DNA from: Lachnospiraceae bacterium EP-SM-12S-S03
Lineage (GTDB): Bacteria > Bacillota > Clostridia > Lachnospirales > Lachnospiraceae
Length of the DNA stretch: 64,000 bases
Direction of reading: 5' to 3'
Assembly: GCA_020540725.1 (NCBI GenBank)
Contig: JAJBSL010000008.1
Location: forward strand, 1-64,000
The notes beneath the pieces were generated by a model. It was not told the DNA's origin and made no database searches. It saw only the letters and a list, made by a program, of their open reading frames with translations. Every line of letters starts with the position of its first letter. The first letter of the stretch is position 1. Positions 17,421-27,161 of the stretch are shown here, piece by piece. Both the position numbers and the translations under genes were made by a program.

Positions 17421-19343
17421 ATGGCAAATATTCAGGTATTAGATCAAATTACAATTGATAAAATCGCAGCAGGTGAAGTAATCGAACGTCCCGCTTCCAT
17501 TGTAAAAGAACTGGTAGAAAATGCAATTGATGCAAAAGCTACTGCAGTTACCGTGGAAATCAAAGAAGGGGGTATTTCTCTGATCCGCATCACTGACAAT
17601 GGATGTGGTATTGAGAAGGATGAAGTTCCCCTTGCTTTTCTGCGACATTCCACAAGCAAAATACGTTCGGTGGATGACCTGACCGGGATTTCTTCTTTGG
17701 GTTTCCGAGGAGAAGCTCTTTCCAGCATTGCAGCCATCGCACAGGTTGAACTTATCACCAAAACAAGAGATTGTGATTTCGGAACAAAATATGTGATTGA
17801 AGGTGGGCAGGAACGCAGCCTGGAAGACACCGGGGCGCCTGATGGAACAACCTTTCTCGTCCACCAGATTTTTTACAACACACCGGCGAGGCGAAAATTT
17901 TTAAAGACACCTATGACCGAAGCAAGTCACGTCAATGAATTGATGGTACGCCTTGCTTTATCGCATCCGGAAGTATCCATTCAATTTATCAATAATGGAC
18001 AAAAGAAGATTCATACATCTGGAAACGGGCAATTAAAAGATGTCATTTACCATGTGTTTGGTCGTGATATTGCGAATAATCTGCTTCCTGTAGATGAAAG
18101 AATCGATGGAATTCATTTGACCGGATATATTGGCAAACCGTTGATATCACGAGGAAACCGGAATTATGAAAATTATTATATCAATGGCCGATATGTAAAA
18201 AGTAGTATTATTGCCAAATCCATTGAAGATGCATACAAAGATTTTACCATGCAGCATAAATATCCTTTTACTGTTCTACATTTTGAAATGGACGGACATG
18301 ATCTGGATGTGAATGTACATCCAACAAAAATGGAACTTCGTTTCAGTAATCAACAAGAAGTTTATAATTTTGTTTATAGTACATTAAAAAATGCTTTGGC
18401 TGAACGAGAACTGATTCCGAGAGTAGATCTTCCGGCAGCAAAGCAAGAAGAACCCGTCAAAGTAGTAGAACATGCTAAGCCGGAAGTGAAAGATGAAGCA
18501 TATTTTATGAAAAAAATGAAAGAGCGGGTAGAAGCGTATCACAAGCAGCATTCTCAGGCAGAAGTAAAAGATAAAAACCAGATTCATCGAGGAAATCTGC
18601 AGACGGATCGTATCCGGGAAGCAGTCAATTATGCAAAATCTCACGTACCGGTTAATCCGGTTGAAAAGAAAGAAGAGGCAGAGCCAGCGCCAGAAGTAAA
18701 ACAAGAAGCGATACCAGAACAACTGAATTTCTTTGAAGAGAAGCTTTTAAGCAAAAAATCCATCAAAGAATATCACATTATCGGTCAGGTTTTCGAAACA
18801 TACTGGCTTGTAGAGTTTAAAGAGCAACTTTATATCATTGACCAGCATGCCGCACATGAAAGAGTATTATATGAGAAAACACTGCGGGATATGAAAAAAC
18901 GACAGTTTACTTCCCAGTATTTAAGTCCTCCGATCATTTTGAACCTTTCCATGCAGGAGGCGGAACTTTTGCGCACTCATATGGATATGTTTACAGGCAT
19001 TGGCTTTGAAATCGAACCTTTTGGAGGAGATTCCTACGCGGTTCGTGCTGTGCCGGATAATCTGTTCAGCATTGCAAAAAAGGAACTTCTCATCGAAATG
19101 CTGGACGGGCTTGCAGAGGAGATTACCTCTCAGGAAGCACCGGATATGATTGCGGAGAAAGTAGCATCTATGTCATGTAAGGCTGCGGTGAAGGGAAACT
19201 TCCGGTTATCTGCTCAAGAAGTGGATACATTGATTGGAGAACTTCTGGAACTTGAAAATCCGTATCATTGCCCTCACGGACGACCAACAATTATTGCCAT
19301 GACCAAGCGGGAACTTGAGAAAAAATTCAAGAGGATTGTGTAA
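17421..19343 (+). CDS. mutL: DNA mismatch repair endonuclease MutL
   Basis: 640 residues. The GHKL ATPase domain carries NAIDAKAT, DNGCGI and GFRGEALSSI. A poorly conserved charged linker (about 335-440) is followed by the C-terminal domain with the metal-binding endonuclease motif DQHAAHERVLYE and CPHGRPT. The endonuclease motif marks the non-E. coli type that nicks the daughter strand itself. GAGGA precedes the start; miaA follows after 6 bases. Confidence 0.96.
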   Translation: MANIQVLDQITIDKIAAGEVIERPASIVKELVENAIDAKATAVTVEIKEGGISLIRITDNGCGIEKDEVPLAFLRHSTSKIRSVDDLTGISSLGFRGEALSSIAAIAQVELITKTRDCDFGTKYVIEGGQERSLEDTGAPDGTTFLVHQIFYNTPARRKFLKTPMTEASHVNELMVRLALSHPEVSIQFINNGQKKIHTSGNGQLKDVIYHVFGRDIANNLLPVDERIDGIHLTGYIGKPLISRGNRNYENYYINGRYVKSSIIAKSIEDAYKDFTMQHKYPFTVLHFEMDGHDLDVNVHPTKMELRFSNQQEVYNFVYSTLKNALAERELIPRVDLPAAKQEEPVKVVEHAKPEVKDEAYFMKKMKERVEAYHKQHSQAEVKDKNQIHRGNLQTDRIREAVNYAKSHVPVNPVEKKEEAEPAPEVKQEAIPEQLNFFEEKLLSKKSIKEYHIIGQVFETYWLVEFKEQLYIIDQHAAHERVLYEKTLRDMKKRQFTSQYLSPPIILNLSMQEAELLRTHMDMFTGIGFEIEPFGGDSYAVRAVPDNLFSIAKKELLIEMLDGLAEEITSQEAPDMIAEKVASMSCKAAVKGNFRLSAQEVDTLIGELLELENPYHCPHGRPTIIAMTKRELEKKFKRIV

Positions 19344-19349
19344 AATATT

Positions 19350-20300
19350 ATGAAAAAACCATTGATCATATTAACAGGACCGACTGCAGTCGGCAAAACC
19401 AAATTATCAATCGAACTGGCAAAAGCAATCGGCGGAGAGATTATCTCTGCCGATTCTATGCAGATATATAAAGGTATGGATATTGGTTCCGCTAAAATCA
19501 AAAAGGAAGAAATGCAGGGAATCCCACATTATCTTATAGATGTGTTGATGCCGGATGAAGAATTTCACGTTGTGAAATTCCAGCAAATGGCAAAAGAGGC
19601 AATTCAGGAGATTTATGCAAAAGGGAAAATTCCAATTGTAGTAGGAGGAACCGGATTTTATATCCAAGCGCTCCTCTATGATATCGATTTTACGGAAAAC
19701 GAAGGAAATCATGCCTACAGACAGAAACTGGAACTTCTGGCACAAGAAAAAGGGACACAGTTTCTTCATGATATGCTTCGGGCGGTGGATGAAAAGGCAG
19801 CAGAAGATATTCATGCAAACAATGTAAAGCGCGTCATCCGTGCGTTGGAGTTCTATGAAGAGACCGGTACGAAAATCTCGGAACACAACGAAAAAGAGCG
19901 GGCGAAAGAATCCCCATATTCTTTTTTCTATTTTGTATTGAATGATGATCGCGCGAAACTCTATGAACGGATTGACAGACGAATCGATGAAATGATAGAA
20001 GAGGGACTTGTGGAAGAAGTCCGTTCCTTAAAAGAACGGGGATTTACAAGAGACATGGTTTCCATGCAGGGACTCGGTTATAAAGAAATTTTAGATTACT
20101 TAAACGGAGTCACATCTTTGGAGGAAGCGATTTATATATTAAAAAGGGATACCCGGCATTTTGCTAAACGTCAGATTACCTGGTTCAAACGGGAACGGGA
20201 TGTAATCTGGGTGAACAAAAACGAATTTTACTATGATGAAGAGAAGATTTTACAATTTCTTACAGAAAAGATAAAGAAAGGACTCGATTACAAATGTTAG
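19350..20300 (+). CDS. miaA: tRNA dimethylallyltransferase MiaA
   Basis: 316 residues. It has P-loop GPTAVGKTKLSIELAKA, the DSMQIYKGMDIGSAK signature and the substrate-binding segment GGTGFYIQALL. It transfers the dimethylallyl group to A37 of tRNAs, the substrate later methylthiolated by MiaB. The last bases overlap the next gene by 7. The mutS-mutL-miaA order is conserved in many bacteria. Confidence 0.96.
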   Translation: MKKPLIILTGPTAVGKTKLSIELAKAIGGEIISADSMQIYKGMDIGSAKIKKEEMQGIPHYLIDVLMPDEEFHVVKFQQMAKEAIQEIYAKGKIPIVVGGTGFYIQALLYDIDFTENEGNHAYRQKLELLAQEKGTQFLHDMLRAVDEKAAEDIHANNVKRVIRALEFYEETGTKISEHNEKERAKESPYSFFYFVLNDDRAKLYERIDRRIDEMIEEGLVEEVRSLKERGFTRDMVSMQGLGYKEILDYLNGVTSLEEAIYILKRDTRHFAKRQITWFKRERDVIWVNKNEFYYDEEKILQFLTEKIKKGLDYKC

Positions 20301-21589
20301 AAATGACATCACAATATAAAGAACTTGGAATTTCCGAAGCTGTTTACCGCTTTGGACAGAAGATAGAGGAAGCGTTAAAAGAACGTTTTGCCAACATTGA
20401 CGAAGTTGCAGAATACAATCAGTTAAAAGTAATCAAAGCAATGCAGGAAAGGCGTGTCAATGAAGCTTGTTTTCATTATGCCAGCGGATATGGATATAAT
20501 GATCAAGGGCGCGATACATTAGAAGAAGTTTATGCAAGTGTGTTTCATACAGAATCTGCACTTGTAAGGCCGCAAATCACATGCGGAACCCATGCATTAG
20601 CTCTTGCCCTTTCTGCAAACTTACGACCAGGTGACGAATTATTGTCTCCCGTGGGAAAACCTTATGACACACTGGAAGAAGTGATTGGAATCCGCGAATC
20701 CAAAGGATCCCTTGCAGAATACGGAATTACATATCGCCAGGTGGATTTATTAGAAGACGGAACATTTGACTATGAAAAAATTAAAGCTGCGATTCATGAG
20801 AAGACAAAACTCGTTACTATCCAGCGTTCCAAGGGATATCAGACACGTCCAAGTTTTTCGGTTACACAGATCGGGGAATTGATTGCATTTGTAAAAAGCA
20901 TCAAACCGGATGTCATCTGCATGGTGGACAACTGTTATGGAGAATTTGTGGAAACAATAGAGCCAAGCGATGTGGGTGCGGATCTTGTGGTTGGTTCTTT
21001 AATCAAAAACCCGGGAGGCGGGCTTGCGCCGATCGGAGGTTATGTGGCAGGAAAAGAAGAGTACATTGAAAACTGTGCATACCGTCTCACATCACCGGGA
21101 CTCGGGAAAGAAGTCGGTGCTTCCCTTGGTGTGATGCAGGCTTTTTATCAAGGATTATTCCTTGCTCCGACTGTTGTAAGCAGCGCGTTAAAAGGAGCAA
21201 TTTTTGCTGCAAATATTTATGAATCATTAGGATATTCCGTTATTCCAAACGGTACAGAAAGCCGTCACGACATTATACAGGCTGTGACGTTTGGAAAGCC
21301 GGAAGGAGTCATTGCGTTCTGCGAAGGGATTCAGGCCGCAGCTCCGGTAGACAGTTATGTTACTCCGATTCCGTGGGCTATGCCAGGCTATGACAGCGAT
21401 GTAATTATGGCAGTAGGAGCTTTTGTACAGGGCTCTTCCATAGAATTGAGTGCCGACGGACCGATTAAGCCTCCTTATGCAGTATATTTTCAAGGTGGAC
21501 TAACATGGCCTCATGCAAAACTCGGTATTTTAATGAGTTTGGAAAAACTGGTACAGGCAGGGATCGTAACTTTGCCGGAAGCAAGATAG
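20294..21589 (+). CDS. PLP-dependent methionine gamma-lyase family protein ('aluminium resistance' YnbB-like)
   Basis: 431 residues, fold type I PLP enzyme: the cofactor-clamping segment ITCGTHALALALSANLRPGD and the probable Schiff-base lysine in GSLIKNPGGGLAPIGGY. It is homologous to B. subtilis YnbB, which also lies near miaA; the family is loosely annotated as methionine gamma-lyase and its substrate is unproven. The start overlaps the miaA stop, showing translational coupling. Confidence 0.85.
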   Translation: MLEMTSQYKELGISEAVYRFGQKIEEALKERFANIDEVAEYNQLKVIKAMQERRVNEACFHYASGYGYNDQGRDTLEEVYASVFHTESALVRPQITCGTHALALALSANLRPGDELLSPVGKPYDTLEEVIGIRESKGSLAEYGITYRQVDLLEDGTFDYEKIKAAIHEKTKLVTIQRSKGYQTRPSFSVTQIGELIAFVKSIKPDVICMVDNCYGEFVETIEPSDVGADLVVGSLIKNPGGGLAPIGGYVAGKEEYIENCAYRLTSPGLGKEVGASLGVMQAFYQGLFLAPTVVSSALKGAIFAANIYESLGYSVIPNGTESRHDIIQAVTFGKPEGVIAFCEGIQAAAPVDSYVTPIPWAMPGYDSDVIMAVGAFVQGSSIELSADGPIKPPYAVYFQGGLTWPHAKLGILMSLEKLVQAGIVTLPEAR

Positions 21590-21602
21590 ATGGGGAATCA
21601 AT

Positions 21603-22853
21603 ATGGGCAAGAAACGTAAAATCGTAGTAATTGGCGGAGGTGCTTCCGGCATGACTGCCGCAATCATGGCGGCAAGAAACGGAGCAGAAGTAACTATTCT
21701 AGAGCAAAAAGACCGTCTCGGCAAGAAAATTCTTTCTACCGGAAATGGAAAATGCAATTATACAAATGCAAATATGGATGTTTCCTTTTTTCGAGGGGAA
21801 GACCCGTCCTTTGTATCCTCTGTACTCCACAAGTTCAGTACAGAAGATACGTTGACATTTTTCGAAAAACTGGGTGTTCTTTCCAAAAAAAGAAATGGGT
21901 ACTATTATCCAAAATCGGATCAGGCATCCGCAGTTTTGGATGTACTTTGCATGGAAATAAAAAAACTTGGGATAAAAGTCTGCTGCAACACAAAAGTACT
22001 TTCCGTTCAGAAGAAAAAAGATTTTCTTATTAAAACTTCGGAAGGTACATATCTTGCAGATGCACTCATTTTATCTACCGGTGGGAAAGCTTCACCAGTA
22101 CTTGGATCTGATGGAAGTGGTTATGTCCTTGCCAAATCTTTTGGGCATAGCATGACGCCTGTAGTCCCGGCTCTTGTACAGCTTCATGGGAAAGGTACCT
22201 TTTTTAAAATGGTTTCCGGAGTTCGAGCTGATGCCCAAATCTCACTTTACGTAGATGGCAAGTGTCTTGCTTCCGATACAGGAGAGCTGCAGCTTACCAA
22301 TTATGGGATTTCCGGTATTCCGGTATTTCAGATTAGTCGGTATGCATCCTTTGCGTTATATGAGAACAAACGTCCACTTGCTGTCATTGATTTTCTTCCG
22401 GAATACAGTACAAGATCACTTACGGCATTGTTAGAAAAAAGGAGAAAAGAAAACACAGCAAAAACCGCAGAAGAATTTCTGATTGGAATCTTTAACAGAA
22501 AATTGATTCCCGTTCTTCTAAGAGCATCCGGAATTCGAAGCGACCTTTCTCTCCATGAGATAACAAAAGAAGCAATGGAAAAACTTGCTGTAAAATGCAA
22601 AACCTTTGAAATTGAAATTATCGGAACAAATTCCTTCGAACAGGCACAAATCTGCGCAGGAGGGGTACGTACCAGGGAACTGCATCCTGAAACAATGGAA
22701 TCCCAAATTGTAAAAGACCTGTATTTGACAGGCGAACTCCTTGATGTCGATGGGATCTGTGGAGGCTACAACCTGCAATGGGCGTGGTCGACAGGCGTAA
22801 TCGCAGGGACAGCAGCCGCTTGTTTTGAAAGAAAAGAAAGGGAAAACAGATGA
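21603..22853 (+). CDS. FAD-dependent oxidoreductase of the HI0933/BaiN-like family
   Basis: 416 residues. N-terminal Rossmann motif GGGASGMTAAIMAARNGAEV, then the family signature GKKILSTGNGKCNYTN and the C-terminal GELLDVDGICGGYNLQWAW. The family includes BaiN, implicated in bile-acid dehydroxylation in one Clostridium, but most members have no known substrate and the bai operon is not here. GATGGGG lies before the start. It overlaps the next gene by four bases. Confidence 0.85.
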   Translation: MGKKRKIVVIGGGASGMTAAIMAARNGAEVTILEQKDRLGKKILSTGNGKCNYTNANMDVSFFRGEDPSFVSSVLHKFSTEDTLTFFEKLGVLSKKRNGYYYPKSDQASAVLDVLCMEIKKLGIKVCCNTKVLSVQKKKDFLIKTSEGTYLADALILSTGGKASPVLGSDGSGYVLAKSFGHSMTPVVPALVQLHGKGTFFKMVSGVRADAQISLYVDGKCLASDTGELQLTNYGISGIPVFQISRYASFALYENKRPLAVIDFLPEYSTRSLTALLEKRRKENTAKTAEEFLIGIFNRKLIPVLLRASGIRSDLSLHEITKEAMEKLAVKCKTFEIEIIGTNSFEQAQICAGGVRTRELHPETMESQIVKDLYLTGELLDVDGICGGYNLQWAWSTGVIAGTAAACFERKERENR

Positions 22854-24442
22854 TTCGAATTAACCAGTTAAAACTTTCCATCACACATACAGAAGAAGAA
22901 TTACAAAAGAAAGCCGCAAAAGTACTTCACATTTCTTCTTCTCAAATTGAAAAATTACAGATTGTAAAGCAATCCATAGATGCAAGGAAAAAACCGGATC
23001 TTTACTATGTATATACGATAGATGTTGCTGTTGCAAAAGAAACTCAGATTTTAAAAAAACAAAAAAATAACCAGGTTTTGAAAGCGCCAGAAAAGCAATA
23101 TACATTTCGGATTTCCGGAACTCAGCCGCTGCAATATGCACCGGTCATTATCGGAAGCGGTCCTTCCGGGCTTTTTTGCGCATATATGCTTGCAAAAGCA
23201 GGATATAAGCCAATTCTTTTGGAGCGGGGAGCTTCCGTGGAAGAGCGTACAAAGGATGTGGAACGATTTTGGAAAACTGGACAATTAGATCCGGAATCGA
23301 ATGTACAATTTGGAGAAGGTGGAGCAGGGACTTTTTCTGATGGAAAACTTAACACACTTGTGAAAGATACATTCGGAAGAAATCGAAAAGTTTTGGAGAT
23401 TTTTGTAGAACATGGTGCACCGGAAGAAATTCTTTATGTCAATAAACCGCACATTGGAACAGATATCCTGACAACCGTTGTAAAAAAGATGCGGGACGCA
23501 ATTGTAGCAGCTGGCGGCGAAGTACATTTTCATAGTAAAGTTACGGATCTTCAAATCCAAAATCATTGTCTGCAAAGTGTAACCGTCAACGGAAAACATG
23601 AAATTCCTTGCAATATCGCAATTCTTGCCATTGGTCATAGTGCAAGAGATACTTTTCAGATGTTATATGAAAAAGGGATTCCTATGGAACCAAAATCATT
23701 TGCGGTGGGCGTAAGGGTGGAACATAAACAGACCATGATCAATCTTTCCCAATACGGGATGGAAGAAAACAGTGTTCTTCCGGCAGCCTCTTATAAAGTG
23801 GCAGAACAGCTTTCTAACGGAAGAGGTGTATACTCCTTCTGCATGTGTCCGGGGGGCTATGTAGTCAATGCTTCTTCTGAAGAAGAAATGCTTGCAGTAA
23901 ACGGGATGAGTTATCATGACCGGGGAGGAGACAATGCAAACAGTGCCATTATTGTTACAGTGACACCGGAAGATTTTAAGAATACACATCCTCTTTCCGG
24001 TGTGGAATTTCAAAGGGAATTAGAATCCAAGGCTTATCGTCTGGCCAATGGACGAATCCCAGTGCAATTATATGAAGATTTTTGTAAAAACAGAGTATCC
24101 GATCATTTTGGGAAAGTAAAACCACAGATGAAGGGGAATTATGCCTTTGCAAACGTCCGTTCCATATTTCCAGAAGAAATTGCACATTCCATCGAAAAAG
24201 GAATCGAAAAATTTAACGACAAAATCTGTGGCTTTTCGCATGATGACACCATACTTTCCGGCATAGAGAGCAGAACGTCTTCCCCTGTCAGAATTTTGCG
24301 TGGAAAGACGCTGACGAGTGAAGTATCCGGTATTTATCCTTGCGGCGAGGGAGCAGGATATGCCGGCGGTATTACGTCTGCAGCTATGGACGGAATTAAG
24401 ATTGCTGAAAAAATCGCAGAAATCTACAATCCCTTCGACTAA
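22850..24442 (+). CDS. Uncharacterized FAD-dependent dehydrogenase (COG2509)
   Basis: 530 residues. An N-terminal domain of about 95 residues unique to this family is followed by a flavin-binding domain with IIGSGPSGLFCAYMLAKAGY and SNVQFGEGGAGTFSDGKLNT, and the C-terminal PCGEGAGYAGGITSAAMDG. The substrate is not known. It shares ATGA with the stop of the preceding flavoprotein gene, so both are made from one transcript. Confidence 0.85.
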   Translation: MIRINQLKLSITHTEEELQKKAAKVLHISSSQIEKLQIVKQSIDARKKPDLYYVYTIDVAVAKETQILKKQKNNQVLKAPEKQYTFRISGTQPLQYAPVIIGSGPSGLFCAYMLAKAGYKPILLERGASVEERTKDVERFWKTGQLDPESNVQFGEGGAGTFSDGKLNTLVKDTFGRNRKVLEIFVEHGAPEEILYVNKPHIGTDILTTVVKKMRDAIVAAGGEVHFHSKVTDLQIQNHCLQSVTVNGKHEIPCNIAILAIGHSARDTFQMLYEKGIPMEPKSFAVGVRVEHKQTMINLSQYGMEENSVLPAASYKVAEQLSNGRGVYSFCMCPGGYVVNASSEEEMLAVNGMSYHDRGGDNANSAIIVTVTPEDFKNTHPLSGVEFQRELESKAYRLANGRIPVQLYEDFCKNRVSDHFGKVKPQMKGNYAFANVRSIFPEEIAHSIEKGIEKFNDKICGFSHDDTILSGIESRTSSPVRILRGKTLTSEVSGIYPCGEGAGYAGGITSAAMDGIKIAEKIAEIYNPFD

Positions 24443-24465
24443 ATCCGCAGTGTTCACAAAAATTT

Positions 24466-24492
24466 AAGGTCTTGGGTGTGTACACCTTTTTT
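24466..24492 (+). terminator. Probable terminator after the flavoprotein pair
   Basis: AAGGT at 24466-24470 can pair with ACCTT at 24484-24488, with a competing inner stem GGTG/CACC, followed by a run of six T (24487-24492). It ends the long miaB-flavoprotein transcription region. The stem is short, so this is moderately sure. Confidence 0.4.
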
Positions 24493-24532
24493 AAAATATG
24501 CTAAAATAACTCATGTGTCGTAACAACGAGTC

Positions 24533-24538
24533 TATAAT
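24533..24538 (+). promoter_or_regulatory. -10 box TATAAT for a possibly leaderless radC
   Basis: A perfect TATAAT ends six bases before the radC start codon, placing the transcription start at or next to the A of ATG. No good -35 is seen 16-18 bases upstream. Confidence 0.4.
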
Positions 24539-24544
24539 AGATAC

Positions 24545-25240
24545 ATGAGTCGAACAGAAAAAATCAAAGACATGGTGGCTGAGCAGCGCCCGTATGAGAA
24601 ATGCGAACAGCGAGGTGTTGGAAGCCTTACCGATATTGAACTATTGGCCGTTTTATTGCGGAGCGGAACAAGGGATTTGAATTCACTTGAAGTAGCGAAA
24701 AAAGTCCTGTACCCGGATGGAATGAAAGGCGGCCTGATAAGTCTACATGACCTGTCTGTGGTACAGCTTATGAAAATTCCCGGTATAGGACGTGTAAAAG
24801 CACTTCAGATAATCTGTATTGTGGAATTAAGCCGCAGACTTTCAAAATCTTCCGTGGTCAAGGGTCCGGATTTTTCATCTCCTGCAAAAATTGCAGAATA
24901 TTATATGGAAGATATGCGCCATTATAAACAGGAGCATATGAAACTTCTGATGCTGAACACGAAATCCCGTTTGTTAGGTGAGACAGATATTTCAAAAGGT
25001 ACGGTAAACGCATCCCTGATCTCACCCAGGGAACTTTTTATTGAAGCATTACAGAAAAATGCTGTCGGAATCATCCTCTTGCACAACCATCCAAGCGGAG
25101 ATCCGACTCCAAGCCGGGAAGATATCCTATTGACACGACGAATTAAAGAAGCCGGCAGCTTGATAGGAATTGAGCTGTTGGATCATATCATTATTGGGAA
25201 TAATTGTTATGCAAGTCTTCATGGAGACGAGAATATATAG
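24545..25240 (+). CDS. radC: RadC family JAB-domain protein
   Basis: 231 residues: N-terminal helix-hairpin-helix region (LTDIELLAVLLRSGT, then PGIGRVKALQI) and a C-terminal JAB/MPN metalloprotein domain with HNHPSGDPTPSREDI (HxHx7SxxD). The old link to DNA repair is doubtful and the biochemical role unsettled; the gene often precedes mreB, as here. The N-terminus fits the family only if the ATG at 24545 is used, but it has no Shine-Dalgarno and a TATAAT directly upstream. Confidence 0.92.
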   Translation: MSRTEKIKDMVAEQRPYEKCEQRGVGSLTDIELLAVLLRSGTRDLNSLEVAKKVLYPDGMKGGLISLHDLSVVQLMKIPGIGRVKALQIICIVELSRRLSKSSVVKGPDFSSPAKIAEYYMEDMRHYKQEHMKLLMLNTKSRLLGETDISKGTVNASLISPRELFIEALQKNAVGIILLHNHPSGDPTPSREDILLTRRIKEAGSLIGIELLDHIIIGNNCYASLHGDENI

Positions 25241-25259
25241 CAAATAAGAGGAAATACAG

Positions 25260-26282
25260 ATGCTAAGAAATGTATATGGGTTGGATCTTGGAACGTACGA
25301 GATTAAGATCTATGACAAAAAGCGTGATAAGATTTGGAAAGAAAAAAATGTAATTGCAATAGAAAATGGAGATACTGTTTTTGCTCTTGGAGATGAAGCA
25401 TACGAAATGTATGAAAAATCTCCGGATAACATTCAAGTAATATTTCCTATGAAGAAAGGGGAAATATCTCACTTTAACAACATGCAGTATCTGCTCACCC
25501 AACTTTTAAAAACTGGAAGAAATAAAAGGTTTGGTGCAAAATATGTAGTAGCAGTGCCGACGAATGTTACGGAAGTTCAAAGGAGAGCTTTCTTTGATCT
25601 TGTGATCCACTCTGCTGCCAAGGCCAAAGAAGTCAATGTTGTCGAAAGAGGTATTGCAGATGCAGTTGGAGCGGGACTTTCCCCACAGAAAGAAAAGGGA
25701 CTTTTTATCGTTAATTTTGGTGGAGAGACTACAGAACTTTCGATTCTATCTTACGGTGGTCTGGTCTTAAACAAGATTATTCCGACAGGAGGTTCCACCT
25801 TGGATGAATCCATTGTAAACCGTGTCCGACATCATCATGATTTCTTAATCGGGAAACTTACTGCTGAATCTCTACGGAATGAATTTGGTTTATTTGATCA
25901 TGCAGGACTCAGTACCCTCTCGGTTGTAGGCAGGAATCTCCGCACTGGAGTTCCTATGCAGAAAGAAATCTCCGTAAGTCTTGTCCGGGCTGCAATCAAA
26001 GAATCGCTGGACGAGATTGCACAGACGATTAAATCTATGCTGGACCGTACGCCGCCGGATATTCTTCCGGAGATTCAGAAAAGCGGTCTGTACGTAACCG
26101 GAGGACTTGCCAATTTAAGCGGCATTTCCACATATATAGAAGGGGTGACAAATCTAAATGTTACCATTGCAAAGAATCCTGAATTATCTGCCGTAAAAGG
26201 ACTTCGGCAGATCATTTCATCAAAAGAACTACAAAACCTGGCATATTCCATGCTGGATGATAATTTTAGGTGGATGAGATAA
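25260..26282 (+). CDS. mreB: Divergent MreB-like actin homologue
   Basis: 340 residues, homologous to MreB along its length and followed directly by mreC. The nucleotide-binding motifs depart from consensus: phosphate 1 reads GLDLGTYEIKIY (usually DLGTANT), phosphate 2 reads NFGGETTELS (usually DIGGGTTE) and the adenosine motif TGGLANLSGI (usually GGGALL). It may bind or hydrolyse ATP differently from canonical MreB. Cytoplasmic, at the membrane, organising wall elongation with MreC/D and PBP2. AGAGGAAA precedes the start. Confidence 0.88.
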   Translation: MLRNVYGLDLGTYEIKIYDKKRDKIWKEKNVIAIENGDTVFALGDEAYEMYEKSPDNIQVIFPMKKGEISHFNNMQYLLTQLLKTGRNKRFGAKYVVAVPTNVTEVQRRAFFDLVIHSAAKAKEVNVVERGIADAVGAGLSPQKEKGLFIVNFGGETTELSILSYGGLVLNKIIPTGGSTLDESIVNRVRHHHDFLIGKLTAESLRNEFGLFDHAGLSTLSVVGRNLRTGVPMQKEISVSLVRAAIKESLDEIAQTIKSMLDRTPPDILPEIQKSGLYVTGGLANLSGISTYIEGVTNLNVTIAKNPELSAVKGLRQIISSKELQNLAYSMLDDNFRWMR

Positions 26283-26283
26283 T

Positions 26284-27144
26284 ATGAAAGTAAAAAAACA
26301 ACTATCGTTACCAAGTAAATACTGGCTTCTCATTGTAACAGGCATTTGTATTGTATTTATCGGTCTTTCATTGATTTCCGATAAGGCTGCCGGACCGCTG
26401 AAATGGATTGCAGACTATACAGTCATACCAATGCAAAAAGGAATTAACAAAGCCGGTATGTTTTTAAGTGATGTGACAGAGAACTTTGAAACTTTAGAAG
26501 AAGTAAAAAAAGAAAATAAAAAACTGCAGGAACAGGTGGATTCTCTGACTATGTCCAACAACCGTCTTCAGCAGGACAAATATGAACTGGATCGTTTGAG
26601 AGAACTCTACAAATTGGATGAGAATTATGCAGATTACAAAAAAGTAGGCGCACATGTAATTGGAAATAACGGCAGCAACTGGTTCAGTACCTTTACAATA
26701 GATAAAGGAAGTGAAGACGGCATCAAAAAGGATATGAACGTTATGGCAGGAAAGGGATTGGTAGGAATTATAACAAAAGTAAGCCCACATTCTGCGGAAG
26801 TACGTTCCATCATTGATGATCAGAGTAATGTGAGTGGTATGATGCTTTCTACATCAGATACCTGTATCGTTCGAGGTGATCTGAAACTGATGGCAGATGG
26901 CAAATTAAGATTTGAACAGCTTGAAAATAATGATAACGAAATCAAAGAAGGCGAGCAGGTAATTACTTCACACATCAGTTCAAAATATGTTCAGGGGCTC
27001 CTGATTGGCTATGTCAGTGAAATCAATGTGGATGAAAATAATCTGACACGCTCCGGATATATCACTCCTGCCGTAGATTTCAAAAATTTGCAGGAGGTAC
27101 TTGTTATTACTTCCACAAAAGAAGACATGGTCGAAAATAAATAA
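26284..27144 (+). CDS. mreC: Rod shape-determining protein MreC
   Basis: 286 residues: N-terminal membrane anchor (about 12-32), coiled coil (about 72-110; LEEVKKENKKLQEQVDSL) and the beta-rich extracytoplasmic MreC domain with GLVGIITKVSPHSAEVRSI. It links the MreB filament side to PBP2. AGGTGG upstream lies within the mreB end. Confidence 0.94.
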   Translation: MKVKKQLSLPSKYWLLIVTGICIVFIGLSLISDKAAGPLKWIADYTVIPMQKGINKAGMFLSDVTENFETLEEVKKENKKLQEQVDSLTMSNNRLQQDKYELDRLRELYKLDENYADYKKVGAHVIGNNGSNWFSTFTIDKGSEDGIKKDMNVMAGKGLVGIITKVSPHSAEVRSIIDDQSNVSGMMLSTSDTCIVRGDLKLMADGKLRFEQLENNDNEIKEGEQVITSHISSKYVQGLLIGYVSEINVDENNLTRSGYITPAVDFKNLQEVLVITSTKEDMVENK

Positions 27145-27161
27145 GGAAAGGTCGAGATAGA

